The notes beneath the pieces were generated by a model. The model was not told the DNA's origin. It worked only from the letters and a program-made list of their open reading frames with translations, and made no database searches. DNA of 64,000 nt from JANWHF01 sp036276235 (GTDB lineage Bacteria > Planctomycetota > Phycisphaerae > Tepidisphaerales > Tepidisphaeraceae): the NCBI GenBank assembly GCA_036276235.1, contig DATBDZ010000403.1, positions 1-64,000 of the forward strand, in the 5' to 3' direction. The translations under genes and the position numbers were made by a program. Below, one piece after another: positions 17,492 through 26,179 of this stretch (positions within the stretch are counted from its first letter, which is position 1; every line of letters starts with the position of its first letter).

Positions 17492-18079
17492 CTATACTCC
17501 GGTCGGCACCGTCCCACATTCCGGGCAGCGGCCTGGCGTAGCTCGGAGGTCGTAGCCGCACGAGGAGCACAGAGACAGATTACGCCTGCGCGATTGGCGA
17601 CGATGTAGCCGCAGCCAGGTCATTGGCAGAGGCGCGAAAACCACCAGGAAAATCCAATATGGTATGCCGACGTTCACGACTCTGGTCTGCATCACGTCTG
17701 CTCGCGATCCCCAGAAGGGATGTGATCCGACGTACCAATCGGGGCGCAGGTTCGCAGGGAAGCCCTGCAACGGGCCGCTCGTACCTCGTGGTTGGATCTT
17801 CCATCGCCACTGTCCGGGTTGCTCTACCCAGTCCTTGTTGAACTTAGGGTTGTTCGTCTCCGCACCTTCGGACGACCAACGCAGAATGCCATCTTGTGAC
17901 CAAAGCTGCCAATTGAGCCAATACAGATTCTTGCCGTACGGCGAGAGCGACGTATGCTCAATGAACATTTCTTGCCGGAAGTTAGAGACCCACAGCACGC
18001 AGGTCACCACACAGAACAGCGCTGATATGGTCGCCAACCCGTTCCACACGATTTGCCGCAATCGTTTCACGCCGGGCAT
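17492..18079 (-). CDS. Planctomycete membrane protein with C-terminal zinc ribbon
   Basis: 195 residues from the ATG at 18079. One membrane helix near the N-terminus (GLATISALFCVVTCVLWVSN) and a second near the C-terminus (IPYWIFLVVFAPLPMTWLRL) enclose an extracytoplasmic domain rich in Trp. The tail CSSCGYDLRATPGRCPECG is a four-Cys zinc ribbon typical of planctomycete membrane proteins. The function is unknown. A longer frame to 18196 exists, but its first 39 residues are Arg/Ser-rich and unlike the family. Confidence 0.65.
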   Translation of the reverse strand: MPGVKRLRQIVWNGLATISALFCVVTCVLWVSNFRQEMFIEHTSLSPYGKNLYWLNWQLWSQDGILRWSSEGAETNNPKFNKDWVEQPGQWRWKIQPRGTSGPLQGFPANLRPDWYVGSHPFWGSRADVMQTRVVNVGIPYWIFLVVFAPLPMTWLRLHRRQSRRRNLSLCSSCGYDLRATPGRCPECGTVPTGV

Positions 18080-18201
18080 ACTAACGCGCGTCAACCGGTT
18101 TCCATATTCCGGCGACCCCGGCCGGCGGACGGGGCGCAATCGTCGCAGTTTCAGCGACTGCTTCTTCGATTGAGGGCTTCCCGCAAGTGGGCTCATTCGA
18201 C

Positions 18202-18293
18202 GCGCACTGACCGATGCTGCAAGCAGCAGCGGCGTTCAAATGCGTCCACGTTTTCCTGAACGCCTACGCTGCTCGCAGCGTAGGTCAGTGCGC
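18202..18293. repeat. 92-bp nested palindrome
   Basis: The outer arms GCGCACTGACC (18202-18212) and GGTCAGTGCGC (18283-18293) and inner arms GGCGTTCA / TGAACGCC pair. Between outer and inner arms on the right is a separate hairpin, TACGCTG-CTCG-CAGCGTA. The whole can fold as a branched cruciform. It is non-coding and REP-like. Confidence 0.7.
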
Positions 18294-18469
18294 TGTCTTT
18301 TAGGCGCCGAAAACGGAGCGGGTGGACCGGCTGCTTCCGTCAACAAGTCGTCCGTTGCCAGTTGTCCGTCATACGGCGGAGCCGAGTCTTCGAGCGACCG
18401 GATGCCCGATTATAAAAAAAAATTTTTGCGCGACGGCGTTGCCCTGCGGTCGACCGCAACTCCTGGCCG

Positions 18470-18640
18470 CCGTGATAGTTAACTTAATCCTAACACGCTC
18501 CGGTTTTACCGGCGAAAAAATCTTTGGATTTTTATTTTCCAAAGCCTGGTTGGAGATTTTCCTCATCGACATAACTCTTTATTTTTCAGATACTTGTGCG
18601 GCACAAAATCAGAAAAGCGAGCGAAAATCTGTTACTCCTT
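18470..18640. other. AT-rich gene-free segment
   Basis: This stretch is clearly lower in GC than its surroundings and has no credible gene. It contains a small hairpin (CTTTGG ... CCAAAG, about 18520-18543) and several A and T runs. It could be a promoter-bearing or terminator segment; I cannot assign it. Confidence 0.4.
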
Positions 18641-18711
18641 GAGGCTGCGTCAGTTAGCTGAGCAAAAGGATGACGCCGTGTCTGTACTATAGAGGAGGTT
18701 GTTAATGACGA

Positions 18712-18802
18712 GGGACGAAGGGGCAAAGGGGCGGAGGCACGAAGGCACGAAGGGTCGTCGTTCCGATCTTCGCATTCTTCGTGGCCCTTCGTGCCCTTGG
18801 TG
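18712..18802. repeat. Palindromic element of GGCACGAAGG-type units
   Basis: The left part has tandem GGCACGAA units (GGCACGAAGGCACGAAGGG, 18734-18752) and the right part the inverse CCCTTCGTGCCCTT (about 18784-18797). It has the same build as the elements at 3641 and 18911: short G/A-rich units in inverted arms. Confidence 0.65.
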
Positions 18803-18910
18803 ATCGCTTGCTGCTGGTCGCGGCAAGCTGCGCGCAACAGGGTGCCGATGTTGCGCGGATTGTTGAAGGATGTTGCGCTGGACCCCGTTGGCGATTCAGA
18901 AAGAGATGTC

Positions 18911-18981
18911 TCACGCAGAGGCGCGGAGGCGCAGAGAAGAATTCAAACTCTGCGCCTCTGCGCCTCTGCGCCTCTGCGTGA
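18911..18981. repeat. Palindromic element of CGCAGAGG-type units
   Basis: The left arm TCACGCAGAGGCGCGGAGGC... (18911-18936) and right arm (18948-18981) are inverted; the right arm has one extra CTCTGCGC unit. The central loop is about 11 bases. It is non-coding, and is directly followed by short palindromic sequence (TGAATCAA...TTGATTCA, about 19023-19051). Confidence 0.75.
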
Positions 18982-19338
18982 GGTCTCTTCTTCCGTGTCG
19001 GGAAACATGCAACAGGAGTGTATGAATCAAGATGATTCAAGATTTGATTCACTTTGTTTCGTCGGCGGTCCACGCCGCGGGAAACTGCGTTCGGCGTTCC
19101 ACGTTGCGCTAGGAGAATCCGGGCCCTCGCCCGAGGCTCGTTCCCGGCGTGGCGGTTGGGATGCGGGTATCGAAGGGTTTCCCCAAACTCTGCGCTAGGC
19201 GACCGAGGGGCGGGGATTGCGAAGGTTTTCTTCTGGCTCCTGGCTTCTGGCTCCCGGCTTCTTTTCTTGTCCCATGCAACGTGCAACGGGTGTAATCGGT
19301 CGCGGTAGGGACGGCGGTTGCCCGCCGCCCCCCGCACG

Positions 19339-19371
19339 GATCCCGGCGTGCAGAATTACCGCACCGGGCTC
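19339..19371 (-). ncRNA. Group II intron domain V
   Basis: A 33-nt hairpin on the minus strand starting GAGCCCGGTGCGG. The lower stem is GAGCCCGG/CCGGGATC (one mismatch), followed on the 3' side by a two-base CG bulge and an upper stem TGCGG/CTGCA closed by a 5-base loop. The AGC catalytic triad is present. The layout matches the ~34-nt consensus. A domain VI-like hairpin (19299-19337) follows within a few bases. Confidence 0.8.
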
Positions 19372-19462
19372 TTGCCTCGGATCAAACGCATGATGATTGC
19401 TCGTCACGCGCGGCCCGCTCCGGCTCTTGTTGCAGATCTTCAAGGCTGCCTCGCGGCAGCCT

Positions 19463-19618
19463 TTATTCGGCTCTGTGTCCGATCAACCTGCTTTGCCGTC
19501 GGGCACTCTCTTTGGCCAGGCCCCTTCCCTCCATCCTCTCCGCGGGCAGCGGCGCGCCGCCGTTGTTCGAGGACTTCGCAGGTACTACGAGCCTGTCCGA
19601 CTTCCCGCCGCCGTGCAT
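19463..19618 (-). pseudogene. N-terminal stub of group II intron reverse transcriptase
   Basis: 51 codons from the ATG at 19618 to a TAA at 19463: MHGGGKSDRLVVPAKSSNN ... MEGRGLAKESARRQSRL. This matches the start of LtrA-type intron proteins (GKSD.xIVPxKxxNK ... AEKxEGRGLAKGN). The reverse transcriptase, maturase and any endonuclease domain, normally ~370 more codons, are absent; the frame stops at the GCGA-loop hairpin and intron domain V follows about 90 bases later. Confidence 0.75.
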
Positions 19619-20060
19619 CGCCGTCGTGTCCTTGTGGGTTCACGGCGCGGACCTGTGCCTTAGCGCAGGTCGGTGGCGGGATCTCCCGGCTTCCGTCGGG
19701 GAAACAGAGGTTTCCCCTCGCGAGGTGCTTGCGTGCGTGCATGGGGTCTTCGACCCCGCGGGACCCGAATCGCTCTCGCGTGGCGAGCGACCGGTGTTGC
19801 CTTCGATCTCAGTTGAAAACCTCGGCATCCCGGAGGACACCATTTCGGGGCTCAATGGCCAGCCCGCACGTACCCCTGTCAACGCTTCGACTGCATCCTT
19901 GCGAATGCACCCGCATGACTCGGGGCCGGTGTGGCTCGCTACGCCTTCACCGTATGGAACTCTCATCCACAACACCTCGCCGGCTTTGGCCGGCGCGCCA
20001 ACCGGATGGTGCAGAAAACGGTGCGAAAGGATGCATTGGGTCGAGGCCATGTCCGATCCT

Positions 20061-20089
20061 GAAACTTGAAACCCGAAACCTGAAACCCC
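20061..20089 (+). repeat. GAAACCC heptamer array, site 2
   Basis: Four imperfect heptamers (GAAACTTGAAACCCGAAACC...) lie 65 bases upstream of the purB start, on its coding strand, and directly beyond the decayed group II intron. Confidence 0.8.
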
Positions 20090-20153
20090 TTAGCAAGCTT
20101 CGCTTTGCCGATCGTCTTTCCCGCTTGGCCCCCCGCCTCTACAATCGCGCGGG

Positions 20154-21590
20154 ATGGCTCATGACATTTATGAATCTCCTTTGGTGACGCGAAACGCCAG
20201 CGCGCAGATGCTGCGGCTGTTTTCGCCTCTGCATAAGTTTGGGCTCTGGCGGCGGCTTTGGCTGGAGCTGGCGCGCTGCGAGAGGGAATTGGGGATCACG
20301 GATAAATCGGGCGCGGCGCGGATCAGTGAGCAGGCGATCGCGCAGATGCAGGGGCATCTGGATGATATCGATTTTGCCAGAGCCGCCGATTGGGAGAAGC
20401 GGCTGCGGCATGATGTGATGGCGCATGTGCACACGTTCGAGGAAGCCGCCCCGGCGGCCAAGGGGATCATTCACCTGGGGGCGACCTCGCAATATGTAGT
20501 GGACAATGCGGATCTGATCATCATGCGCGATGCGATGAAGCTCGTCGCGCAGCGCCTGGCGGCGGCGATCGTGGCGCTGGGCGAGTTTGCGATGAAGTGG
20601 AAGGATTTGCCGACGCTGGGGTATACGCATTTTCAGCCGGCGCAGCTGACGACCGTCGGTAAGCGCGCGACGCTTTGGGCGCAGGATCTGGTGATCGATC
20701 TGGAGGAGATCGAGCATCGAATCGCCACGCTGCGATTTCGCGGTGTGAAAGGGACGACCGGAACGCAGGCGTCGTTTCTGGGATTGTTTGAGGGAGATCA
20801 TGCGAAGGTCGAGCAGTTGGATCGGATGGTGACGGCGCGGTTTGGGTTTGCGGAATCGTTTGCCGTCACGGGGCAGACTTATCCGCGGAAGATCGATGCG
20901 CAGATTGTGGGGAGCCTGGCGGGGATAGCCGCCAGCGTGCATAAGTTTTGTAATGACATTCGGCTGCTGGCGGGGTTGAAGCAGATGGAGGAGCCGTTTG
21001 AGAAGGAGCAGGTGGGCTCGAGCGCGATGGCGTACAAGCGCAATCCGATGCGCTGCGAACGGGCGACGGGATTGGCCCGGTTTGCCATTAGTTTGGCCAG
21101 TTCACCCCTTCAGACGGCGGCCGAGCAATGGTTTGAGCGGACGCTGGATGATTCATCTAACAAGCGGCTGGCGATTCCGGAGCCATTTTTGGCAATTGAT
21201 GGATGCTTGCAGATTGTGATCGATGTGGCGCGCGGGTTGGAGGTTTATCCAAAGACGATTGAGGCGGCGGTGCGAAGCGAGCTGCCGTTCATGGCAACCG
21301 AGGAGATTCTGCTCGCCGGCGGCGATCGCCAGGAGCAGCATGAGCGGATTCGTCAGCATTCGCAGGAAGCGGCGCGGCAAGTAAAGATGCACGGGAAGTC
21401 CAACGATCTGCTGGATCGGCTTAAGGGGGATGCAGCTTTTGCAGGCGTTCGATTTGAAGAGGTGCTTGAGCCGAGCCGGTTTATTGGCCGGGCACCGCAG
21501 CAGGTGGAAGCATTTGTAAAGGGGGTGGTTGATCCGGTGGCCGATCGGTATCGTCAGGCAAGCAGACAAAGTATTGAATTGAAGGTTTAG
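20154..21590 (+). CDS. purB: Adenylosuccinate lyase
   Basis: Cleaves SAICAR and adenylosuccinate in purine synthesis in the cytoplasm. The 478 residues carry the superfamily signature GSSAMAYKRNPMR (about 287-299) with the catalytic serine loop, HLGATSQYVVDNADL (about 109-123) holding the TS substrate-binding pair, and TLGYTHFQPAQLTTVGKRA (about 158-176) with the catalytic His. EESHER-like wording is replaced by GGDRQEQHERIRQHS near 384. The length fits the longer PurB subgroup. The ATG at 20154 is preceded only by a GCGCGGG stretch. A GAAACCC array lies in the leader. Confidence 0.95.
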   Translation: MAHDIYESPLVTRNASAQMLRLFSPLHKFGLWRRLWLELARCERELGITDKSGAARISEQAIAQMQGHLDDIDFARAADWEKRLRHDVMAHVHTFEEAAPAAKGIIHLGATSQYVVDNADLIIMRDAMKLVAQRLAAAIVALGEFAMKWKDLPTLGYTHFQPAQLTTVGKRATLWAQDLVIDLEEIEHRIATLRFRGVKGTTGTQASFLGLFEGDHAKVEQLDRMVTARFGFAESFAVTGQTYPRKIDAQIVGSLAGIAASVHKFCNDIRLLAGLKQMEEPFEKEQVGSSAMAYKRNPMRCERATGLARFAISLASSPLQTAAEQWFERTLDDSSNKRLAIPEPFLAIDGCLQIVIDVARGLEVYPKTIEAAVRSELPFMATEEILLAGGDRQEQHERIRQHSQEAARQVKMHGKSNDLLDRLKGDAAFAGVRFEEVLEPSRFIGRAPQQVEAFVKGVVDPVADRYRQASRQSIELKV

Positions 21591-21970
21591 CGGCCGATTC
21601 GGTTGAGTCCGCCCCACTTGATTCGGCTCCGAAGTTAACATGCCATTAGCGCAAAATCTGCCAAGAATCAAATTGTGCTGGCGAGGATTATCGGGTAGAC
21701 TCCCCACGGCCGTACAGTGCGCATCCCTTGTATCGATTGCGTATTGTTGCTGTGGGCGGCGTTGCAGGCGCTATAGAATGCAGATTCAGTGGTTGGAGGC
21801 CAGTTGAACTGCCGCCTTTGCCTGTTTTTTTTGTTGATGCGATGGGACGGCCAGAGTAGTTTTAGAAGTGGGCTAAGGGTGAAATCCTTGGCATTTCCAG
21901 CGGGCTGTGTGGCTGCGGGAAATCACTTCCGGCGAGAAAATGCGATGTATTGCCCCGGAGGGACTTTAAG
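21591..21970 (+). promoter_or_regulatory. Leader region of the PEP-CTERM gene
   Basis: 380 bases without a gene. TATAGAAT at about 21772 with a TTGTTGC stretch about 20 bases upstream could be a promoter, giving a ~190-base leader with a small hairpin (CTAAGG ... CCTTGG). GGAGGGA at about 21957 is the ribosome binding site. The promoter call is weak. Confidence 0.3.
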
Positions 21971-23386
21971 ATGAGCGGAAAAATGCGCAAAAAGCGAGTT
22001 GGCCTGCTCGCGGGGGGATTGTGCCTAGGCATGATCCTGTCCAACGTGGGTCACTCGACTGTTAAAGCGGCGACGCCCCAGTTTTTTGACTGGAGTGTGC
22101 CGGCTGAATCGGGCGGGGCGAATTACACGCCGGCTCCTTTCCTTGATGACACTAACTTTGCGTCGGTCGATGCATTCCTCGCGGCACGCGCCGCCAATCC
22201 TGCGAATTTGCTCGCGGTGAAAGTGGTTTCGCCGCTGAAAAGCGCAGGCGCGAAGGCGATTTTCAACAAGTACAAAATCAATTACGTCTTCGCTGACTTT
22301 GAAAGCACGACCGCGCTGGCGAATACTCAGACTCTTGTCACGACTGTCAAAGCCTCTTCCAAATCGGGTGCGGCGTTCATCGGCGACTTCAGCATGGCGC
22401 CGTTGAGCAGCGACCCGACCCGCCCCAGCGGACTGGGCAGTACGACGCCCGTCGCCAGCGGTAAGCATTCGCTCTTTACGCCATCGCAATATCAGCAGGC
22501 GAAAGTGAACATGGCCAATCCCGCGCTGTACCCCGGCGCCCCGGATTTCCGCAATCTGGCTGACGGCAATGCGCCGACCGCCCCCAACATTCGGTCTTCG
22601 CTGTTTGTTCTGCCGATCCAGCGGCTTTCGCTCACGAAGCAGGCTCTTCCCTCGGGGCAGAAGTTGATTCCGTGGGTCAGCCGTTTCAATAACTGGGGCA
22701 ACAGCGGCTTGGATACGGACCACAATGCGGCCGACGGTTATTCGTTCGTGCAGGCAGCCGCCAACCCCGCGAATGGCCAGCTTCTGTCGCGCGGCGACTT
22801 TGAAGCACAGATCCTTCACTACCGCATGCGCGGCGCCGATTCAGTCAGCCTGTTCAACTACAGCAATCCCCCTTCGAGCGTGGTCGGTTATACCAGTTCG
22901 ACGGAACGTTCGGATGCGCTGACCGGCTGGAATCAAAGTGCGGCTGCCGCCGTGTTCAATCGCGGGCACTATGCGCTTGCCAACCAAGGCACCACGGCAA
23001 TCGTCAATCCGTTTGTTCAAGTGAGCAGCGAATCGGTGGGTGTGCTCTGGTCGGGCGTCTACGACACGACCGGCACGACTCGGCAATTGGTCGTGTTGAT
23101 CAGCAATTTGGGCACCAAGAACCAGGTGATCGACATTCCAAAAGTTGGCGGCATCCCAACGTTCGAGACGTCAATCCCGACCAACGGGCATGACGACTAC
23201 GCCATTAATGCCGGCGAGCATCGGATTGTGACGTTCAATCTGAAGGGCGGAAAGTGGATGGTTGCCAGCGACGTTGCCGCCTTCACGGACAACAACCGTA
23301 ATGGTGTCGGCGTCCCCGAGCCGGCTTCGATCGGGCTTCTGGCGGTTGGCGGAGCGGGAATGCTCCTCCGTCGCCGTCGCCGATAA
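21971..23386 (+). CDS. PEP-CTERM sorted secreted protein
   Basis: 471 residues. A Lys/Arg-rich start (MSGKMRKKRV) and hydrophobic core form the signal peptide (to about residue 33). The end VPEPASIGLLAVGGAGMLLR plus RRRR is a complete PEP-CTERM sorting signal: PEP motif, hydrophobic stretch, Arg cluster, recognised by exosortase. Between them lies an unrecognised domain with strands and aromatic residues (FDWSVPAESGGANYTPAPFL, GADSVSLFNYSNPPSSVVGY). The latter resembles wording in glycosyl-hydrolase-like barrels, but no catalytic site can be assigned. Exosortase is not in the window. GGAGGGA precedes the ATG with 8 bases spacing; a terminator follows. Confidence 0.85.
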   Translation: MSGKMRKKRVGLLAGGLCLGMILSNVGHSTVKAATPQFFDWSVPAESGGANYTPAPFLDDTNFASVDAFLAARAANPANLLAVKVVSPLKSAGAKAIFNKYKINYVFADFESTTALANTQTLVTTVKASSKSGAAFIGDFSMAPLSSDPTRPSGLGSTTPVASGKHSLFTPSQYQQAKVNMANPALYPGAPDFRNLADGNAPTAPNIRSSLFVLPIQRLSLTKQALPSGQKLIPWVSRFNNWGNSGLDTDHNAADGYSFVQAAANPANGQLLSRGDFEAQILHYRMRGADSVSLFNYSNPPSSVVGYTSSTERSDALTGWNQSAAAAVFNRGHYALANQGTTAIVNPFVQVSSESVGVLWSGVYDTTGTTRQLVVLISNLGTKNQVIDIPKVGGIPTFETSIPTNGHDDYAINAGEHRIVTFNLKGGKWMVASDVAAFTDNNRNGVGVPEPASIGLLAVGGAGMLLRRRRR

Positions 23387-23413
23387 TATCAGTGACAACA
23401 AATTAGAACTGAG

Positions 23414-23447
23414 ACAGGCCGCCCCCTCCGGGCGGCCTGTTCTTTTT
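23414..23447 (+). terminator. Rho-independent terminator
   Basis: The stem ACAGGCCGCC / GGCGGCCTGT (23414-23423 with 23431-23440) is followed by TCTTTTT. It starts 28 bases after the PEP-CTERM stop and is the strongest plus-strand terminator in the window. Confidence 0.92.
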
Positions 23448-23593
23448 CTGCCGCGCGCGGCGGAGAATGAATCGCGCGATCCACGACATATCCGGGTGAA
23501 GCCCCCTATCCCGCAAGGCCGACATTACAGGTAGCGGACCCAGTGTCTTGACCAGATCTTCATGGCCGCTAAGGACCCTGGAGAGCGGGAATT

Positions 23594-26107
23594 ATGCCAC
23601 GTGACATTCCGGTGGGTAACGGTCAGATGCTCGTTACCTTTGATAACCGCTATCAAATTCGCGATCTGTATTTTCCGCACGTCGGCCAGGAGAACCACGC
23701 CGGCGCCGGGCCTTGCCGCTTTGGCGTGCATTGTGATGTGCCGGGAACCAATCGCCGCCAGCTCGCGTGGACCAGCGAAAACGGCTGGCACATCCGCCAG
23801 CGCTATCTGCGCGACACGCTCACGACCAGCGTGAGCCTCGAGCATCGCGATCTTTGCCTCTCTCTCTATTGCAACGACACAGTCGATTTCCACCGCAATA
23901 TTCTGGTACGCAAGATCAAGGTGCGCAACACCGCCGGCCATGAGCGCGCGCTGCAGATCGTTCACCATCAGGACTTCAACATGTTCGGATCGAAGATCGG
24001 CGACACCGCCTACTTCGATCCGGAGCTGCGCTCGATCGTTCACTATCGCGGCAAGCGGTACATCATGGTCTGCTTCTGGGCCAACGGCGAGCAGCGCATC
24101 GACGAATACGCCACCGGCACCAGCGGCTTTCACGGCGCGGAAGGCACGTGGCGCGACGCCGAGGACGGGCATCTGCAGGGCAATCCGATCGCGCAGGGAT
24201 CGGTCGATTCAACGATCTCGCATCATCTGACTGTCGGCGCTGAGAGCGAAAAGACGCTGTACATGGTCGTCGTCGCCGGCCACTCGCGGCAGGAATTGCT
24301 CGAGCTCCACAAATGGCTGCTGAAGATGGGCCCGCAGGGCGTGCTCGATCGCACCAGCAGCTACTGGCGGCTCTGGGTCGGCGGCACCAATATCAACTTC
24401 GGAAATCTTCCCGCGCGCGTCGTCGAGCTGTTTAAGCGATCGCTGTTGGTGCTTCGCACGCAGATCGATAATGGCGGCGCGATTGTTGCCGCCAATGACT
24501 CGGACATCATGCAGTTTTCGCGCGACACGTATTCGTACGTCTGGCCGCGCGACGGCGCGCTGGTGGCCAACGCGCTGGACATGGCGGGCTTCTCCGACAT
24601 CGCCCGCTGCTTCTACAAATACTGCGCCGAAGTGCTGACCGAAGAAGGCTACTTCTATCACAAGTACAACCCGGACGGCTCCCCCGCCTCAAGCTGGCAT
24701 CCGTGGGTGCTCAAAGGGAACCGCGCGATGCCGATCCAGGAAGATGAGACGGCGCTGGTCGTCTGGGCCTTGTGGCGGCACTACTTCCGCTATCGCGACA
24801 TTGAATTCATCCGCCCGCTATGGGTCGATATCGTGCAGAAGGCGGCGGATTTCATGGTCCGCTATCGCGACCCGCGCACCGGTTTGCCGCTGCCCAGCTA
24901 CGATCTGTGGGAAGAGCGCTGGGGCATTCACGCGTTCACTGTCGCGACGGTGTATGGCGGCCTCAAAGCCGCCCACAATTTTGCCGTCTGTTTCGGCGAT
25001 CGCGAGAAGGCGCGGGAATACGAGCGCGCCGCCGAAGAGGTGAAAGCCGGCGCGGCCAAGTATCTCTACAGCGAACGCCTCGGCCGCTTTGTGCGGCGGC
25101 TGGTTTCGCTCGATGTGCCCAAGCCGCCGGACAATGGCAGTTACGAAGAGAAGGATCCGCTCGTCACAGAGCCGCGCACTGAAGATCTGTTCGAGGTGGA
25201 TGAAACCGTCGATGCCTCGCTCTTCGGCATCTACAAATTCCATCTCTTCGAGGCCGAAGACCCGCGCGTCGTTTCAACCATGCGCGCGGTCGAGCAGAAG
25301 CTTTGGGTGAAGACGCGCGTTGGCGGCGTGGCGCGATATGAGAACGACTATTACCATCGCGTCAGCAACGACATCGCCGCCGTGCCGGGAAACCCGTGGT
25401 TTATCTGCACGCTTTGGCTGGCGGATTATTTCATCTCCAAAGCCAAAAGCGTCGCCGAGCTGAAGGCGGCGCTGCCGATCTTCGAGTGGACCGCCAATCA
25501 CGCGCTGGAAAGCGGCGTGCTCGCCGAGCAGGTGAATCCGTACACCAACGAGCCGCTCTCGGTCAGCCCGCTGACCTGGTCGCATGCGACTGTTGTCAGC
25601 ACTGCCATCAAATACCTGGAACAATTAGAGCAGCTTCAGCTCTGTGGCGAATGCAAGCAGCCGGTCTATCGCCTTCGCCGGCGCGGCACAGTGGAGATGC
25701 AGAGCCAGGGATACTTCGGCCGCCTTGATGCCGGCTTCAGCACCGAAGACGCCCGCGACACCGCCAGCCCCGTCGGCCACTTTGTGAAAGAAGACCCGGC
25801 CGGCGGCCCCGCCACCCGCGTCACCCTCTCGATCGACACCCGCGACTGCATCGGCTGCGACGTCTGCGTCGCCCACTGCAACAAAGGCGTCCTCCGCATG
25901 GTCAACGGCAAAGCCCACGTCGATCTCCGCAACGTCAACCAATGCGACCTGGACGGCGAATGCGTGGACGTCTGCCCGACAAATGTGATCGCACTACATC
26001 GCCAATCGATCGACCCGCCGGCAGAACTAACGCCGGCAGAGTTGAATCGCCTCACCCAACCCGCCAGCGAAGAAGAACGCCACGGTCCGGAACGGCCAGC
26101 GGCTTAG
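23594..26107 (+). CDS. GH15 glucoamylase fused to a C-terminal ferredoxin domain
   Basis: 837 residues. The N-terminal beta domain (1-270) and (alpha/alpha)6 barrel are of the GH15 type: YVWPRDGALVANALDMAGF (about 314-332), EDETALVVWALWRHYF, PSYDLWEERWGIHAFTVATV with the acid Glu at about 439, and LAEQVNPYT...SPLTWSHA with the base Glu at about 645. Expected activity: release of glucose from alpha-glucans. There is no signal peptide, so it probably works on cytoplasmic glycogen with the branching enzyme at 1.6 kb. After a CGECKQPVYRLRRRG patch (about 683-697) comes a two-cluster ferredoxin domain: CIGCDVCVAHC (752-762) and CDLDGECVDVCP (784-795). In the second motif Asp replaces the second Cys. 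The frame is unbroken between domains. GGAGAGCGGG precedes the ATG. The role of an iron-sulphur domain here is unknown. Confidence 0.9.
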   Translation: MPRDIPVGNGQMLVTFDNRYQIRDLYFPHVGQENHAGAGPCRFGVHCDVPGTNRRQLAWTSENGWHIRQRYLRDTLTTSVSLEHRDLCLSLYCNDTVDFHRNILVRKIKVRNTAGHERALQIVHHQDFNMFGSKIGDTAYFDPELRSIVHYRGKRYIMVCFWANGEQRIDEYATGTSGFHGAEGTWRDAEDGHLQGNPIAQGSVDSTISHHLTVGAESEKTLYMVVVAGHSRQELLELHKWLLKMGPQGVLDRTSSYWRLWVGGTNINFGNLPARVVELFKRSLLVLRTQIDNGGAIVAANDSDIMQFSRDTYSYVWPRDGALVANALDMAGFSDIARCFYKYCAEVLTEEGYFYHKYNPDGSPASSWHPWVLKGNRAMPIQEDETALVVWALWRHYFRYRDIEFIRPLWVDIVQKAADFMVRYRDPRTGLPLPSYDLWEERWGIHAFTVATVYGGLKAAHNFAVCFGDREKAREYERAAEEVKAGAAKYLYSERLGRFVRRLVSLDVPKPPDNGSYEEKDPLVTEPRTEDLFEVDETVDASLFGIYKFHLFEAEDPRVVSTMRAVEQKLWVKTRVGGVARYENDYYHRVSNDIAAVPGNPWFICTLWLADYFISKAKSVAELKAALPIFEWTANHALESGVLAEQVNPYTNEPLSVSPLTWSHATVVSTAIKYLEQLEQLQLCGECKQPVYRLRRRGTVEMQSQGYFGRLDAGFSTEDARDTASPVGHFVKEDPAGGPATRVTLSIDTRDCIGCDVCVAHCNKGVLRMVNGKAHVDLRNVNQCDLDGECVDVCPTNVIALHRQSIDPPAELTPAELNRLTQPASEEERHGPERPAA

Positions 26108-26179
26108 GTATCTTCACCAGCAGATTAAATCGTGATTGAGTATCAATGGCGGGTTCGAGGGGGAAGGCGAACCAGCAGG

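Larger units (their letters stand above)
19299..20050 (-). mobile_element. Decayed group II intron, reverse transcriptase mostly deleted
   Basis: Read on the minus strand, the sequence holds: a conserved intron stretch translating as MRVPYGEGVASHTGPESCG (around 19960) followed by EALTGVRAGWPLS, which I know from the 5' RNA part of bacterial group II introns carrying LtrA-type proteins; the N-terminal stub of such a protein (19463-19618); a perfect hairpin with a GCGA loop (19442-19463) where most of the protein gene is missing; domain V (19339-19371); and domain VI with a GCAA loop and a bulged A at 19306, seven bases before the predicted 3' end (...CGCGAC at 19299). No GTGCG-type 5' end is seen before the heptamer array at 20061, so the 5' end is probably truncated. 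The plus strand carries only a spurious antisense frame here. Confidence 0.8.

Noticed and set aside
18202..20089. A CRISPR array in the repeat island
   Set aside because: The repeats are inverted or unevenly spaced, spacers of constant length are absent, and no cas genes are in the window.
19318..20187. A 289-codon plus-strand reading frame
   Set aside because: It is antisense to the group II intron remnant and its translation is Arg/Ser/Pro-rich. Such frames recur in databases wherever this intron type occurs.
21850..21960. A sigma-54 promoter (TGGCATTTCC) before the PEP-CTERM gene
   Set aside because: The -12 element does not match at the required spacing.
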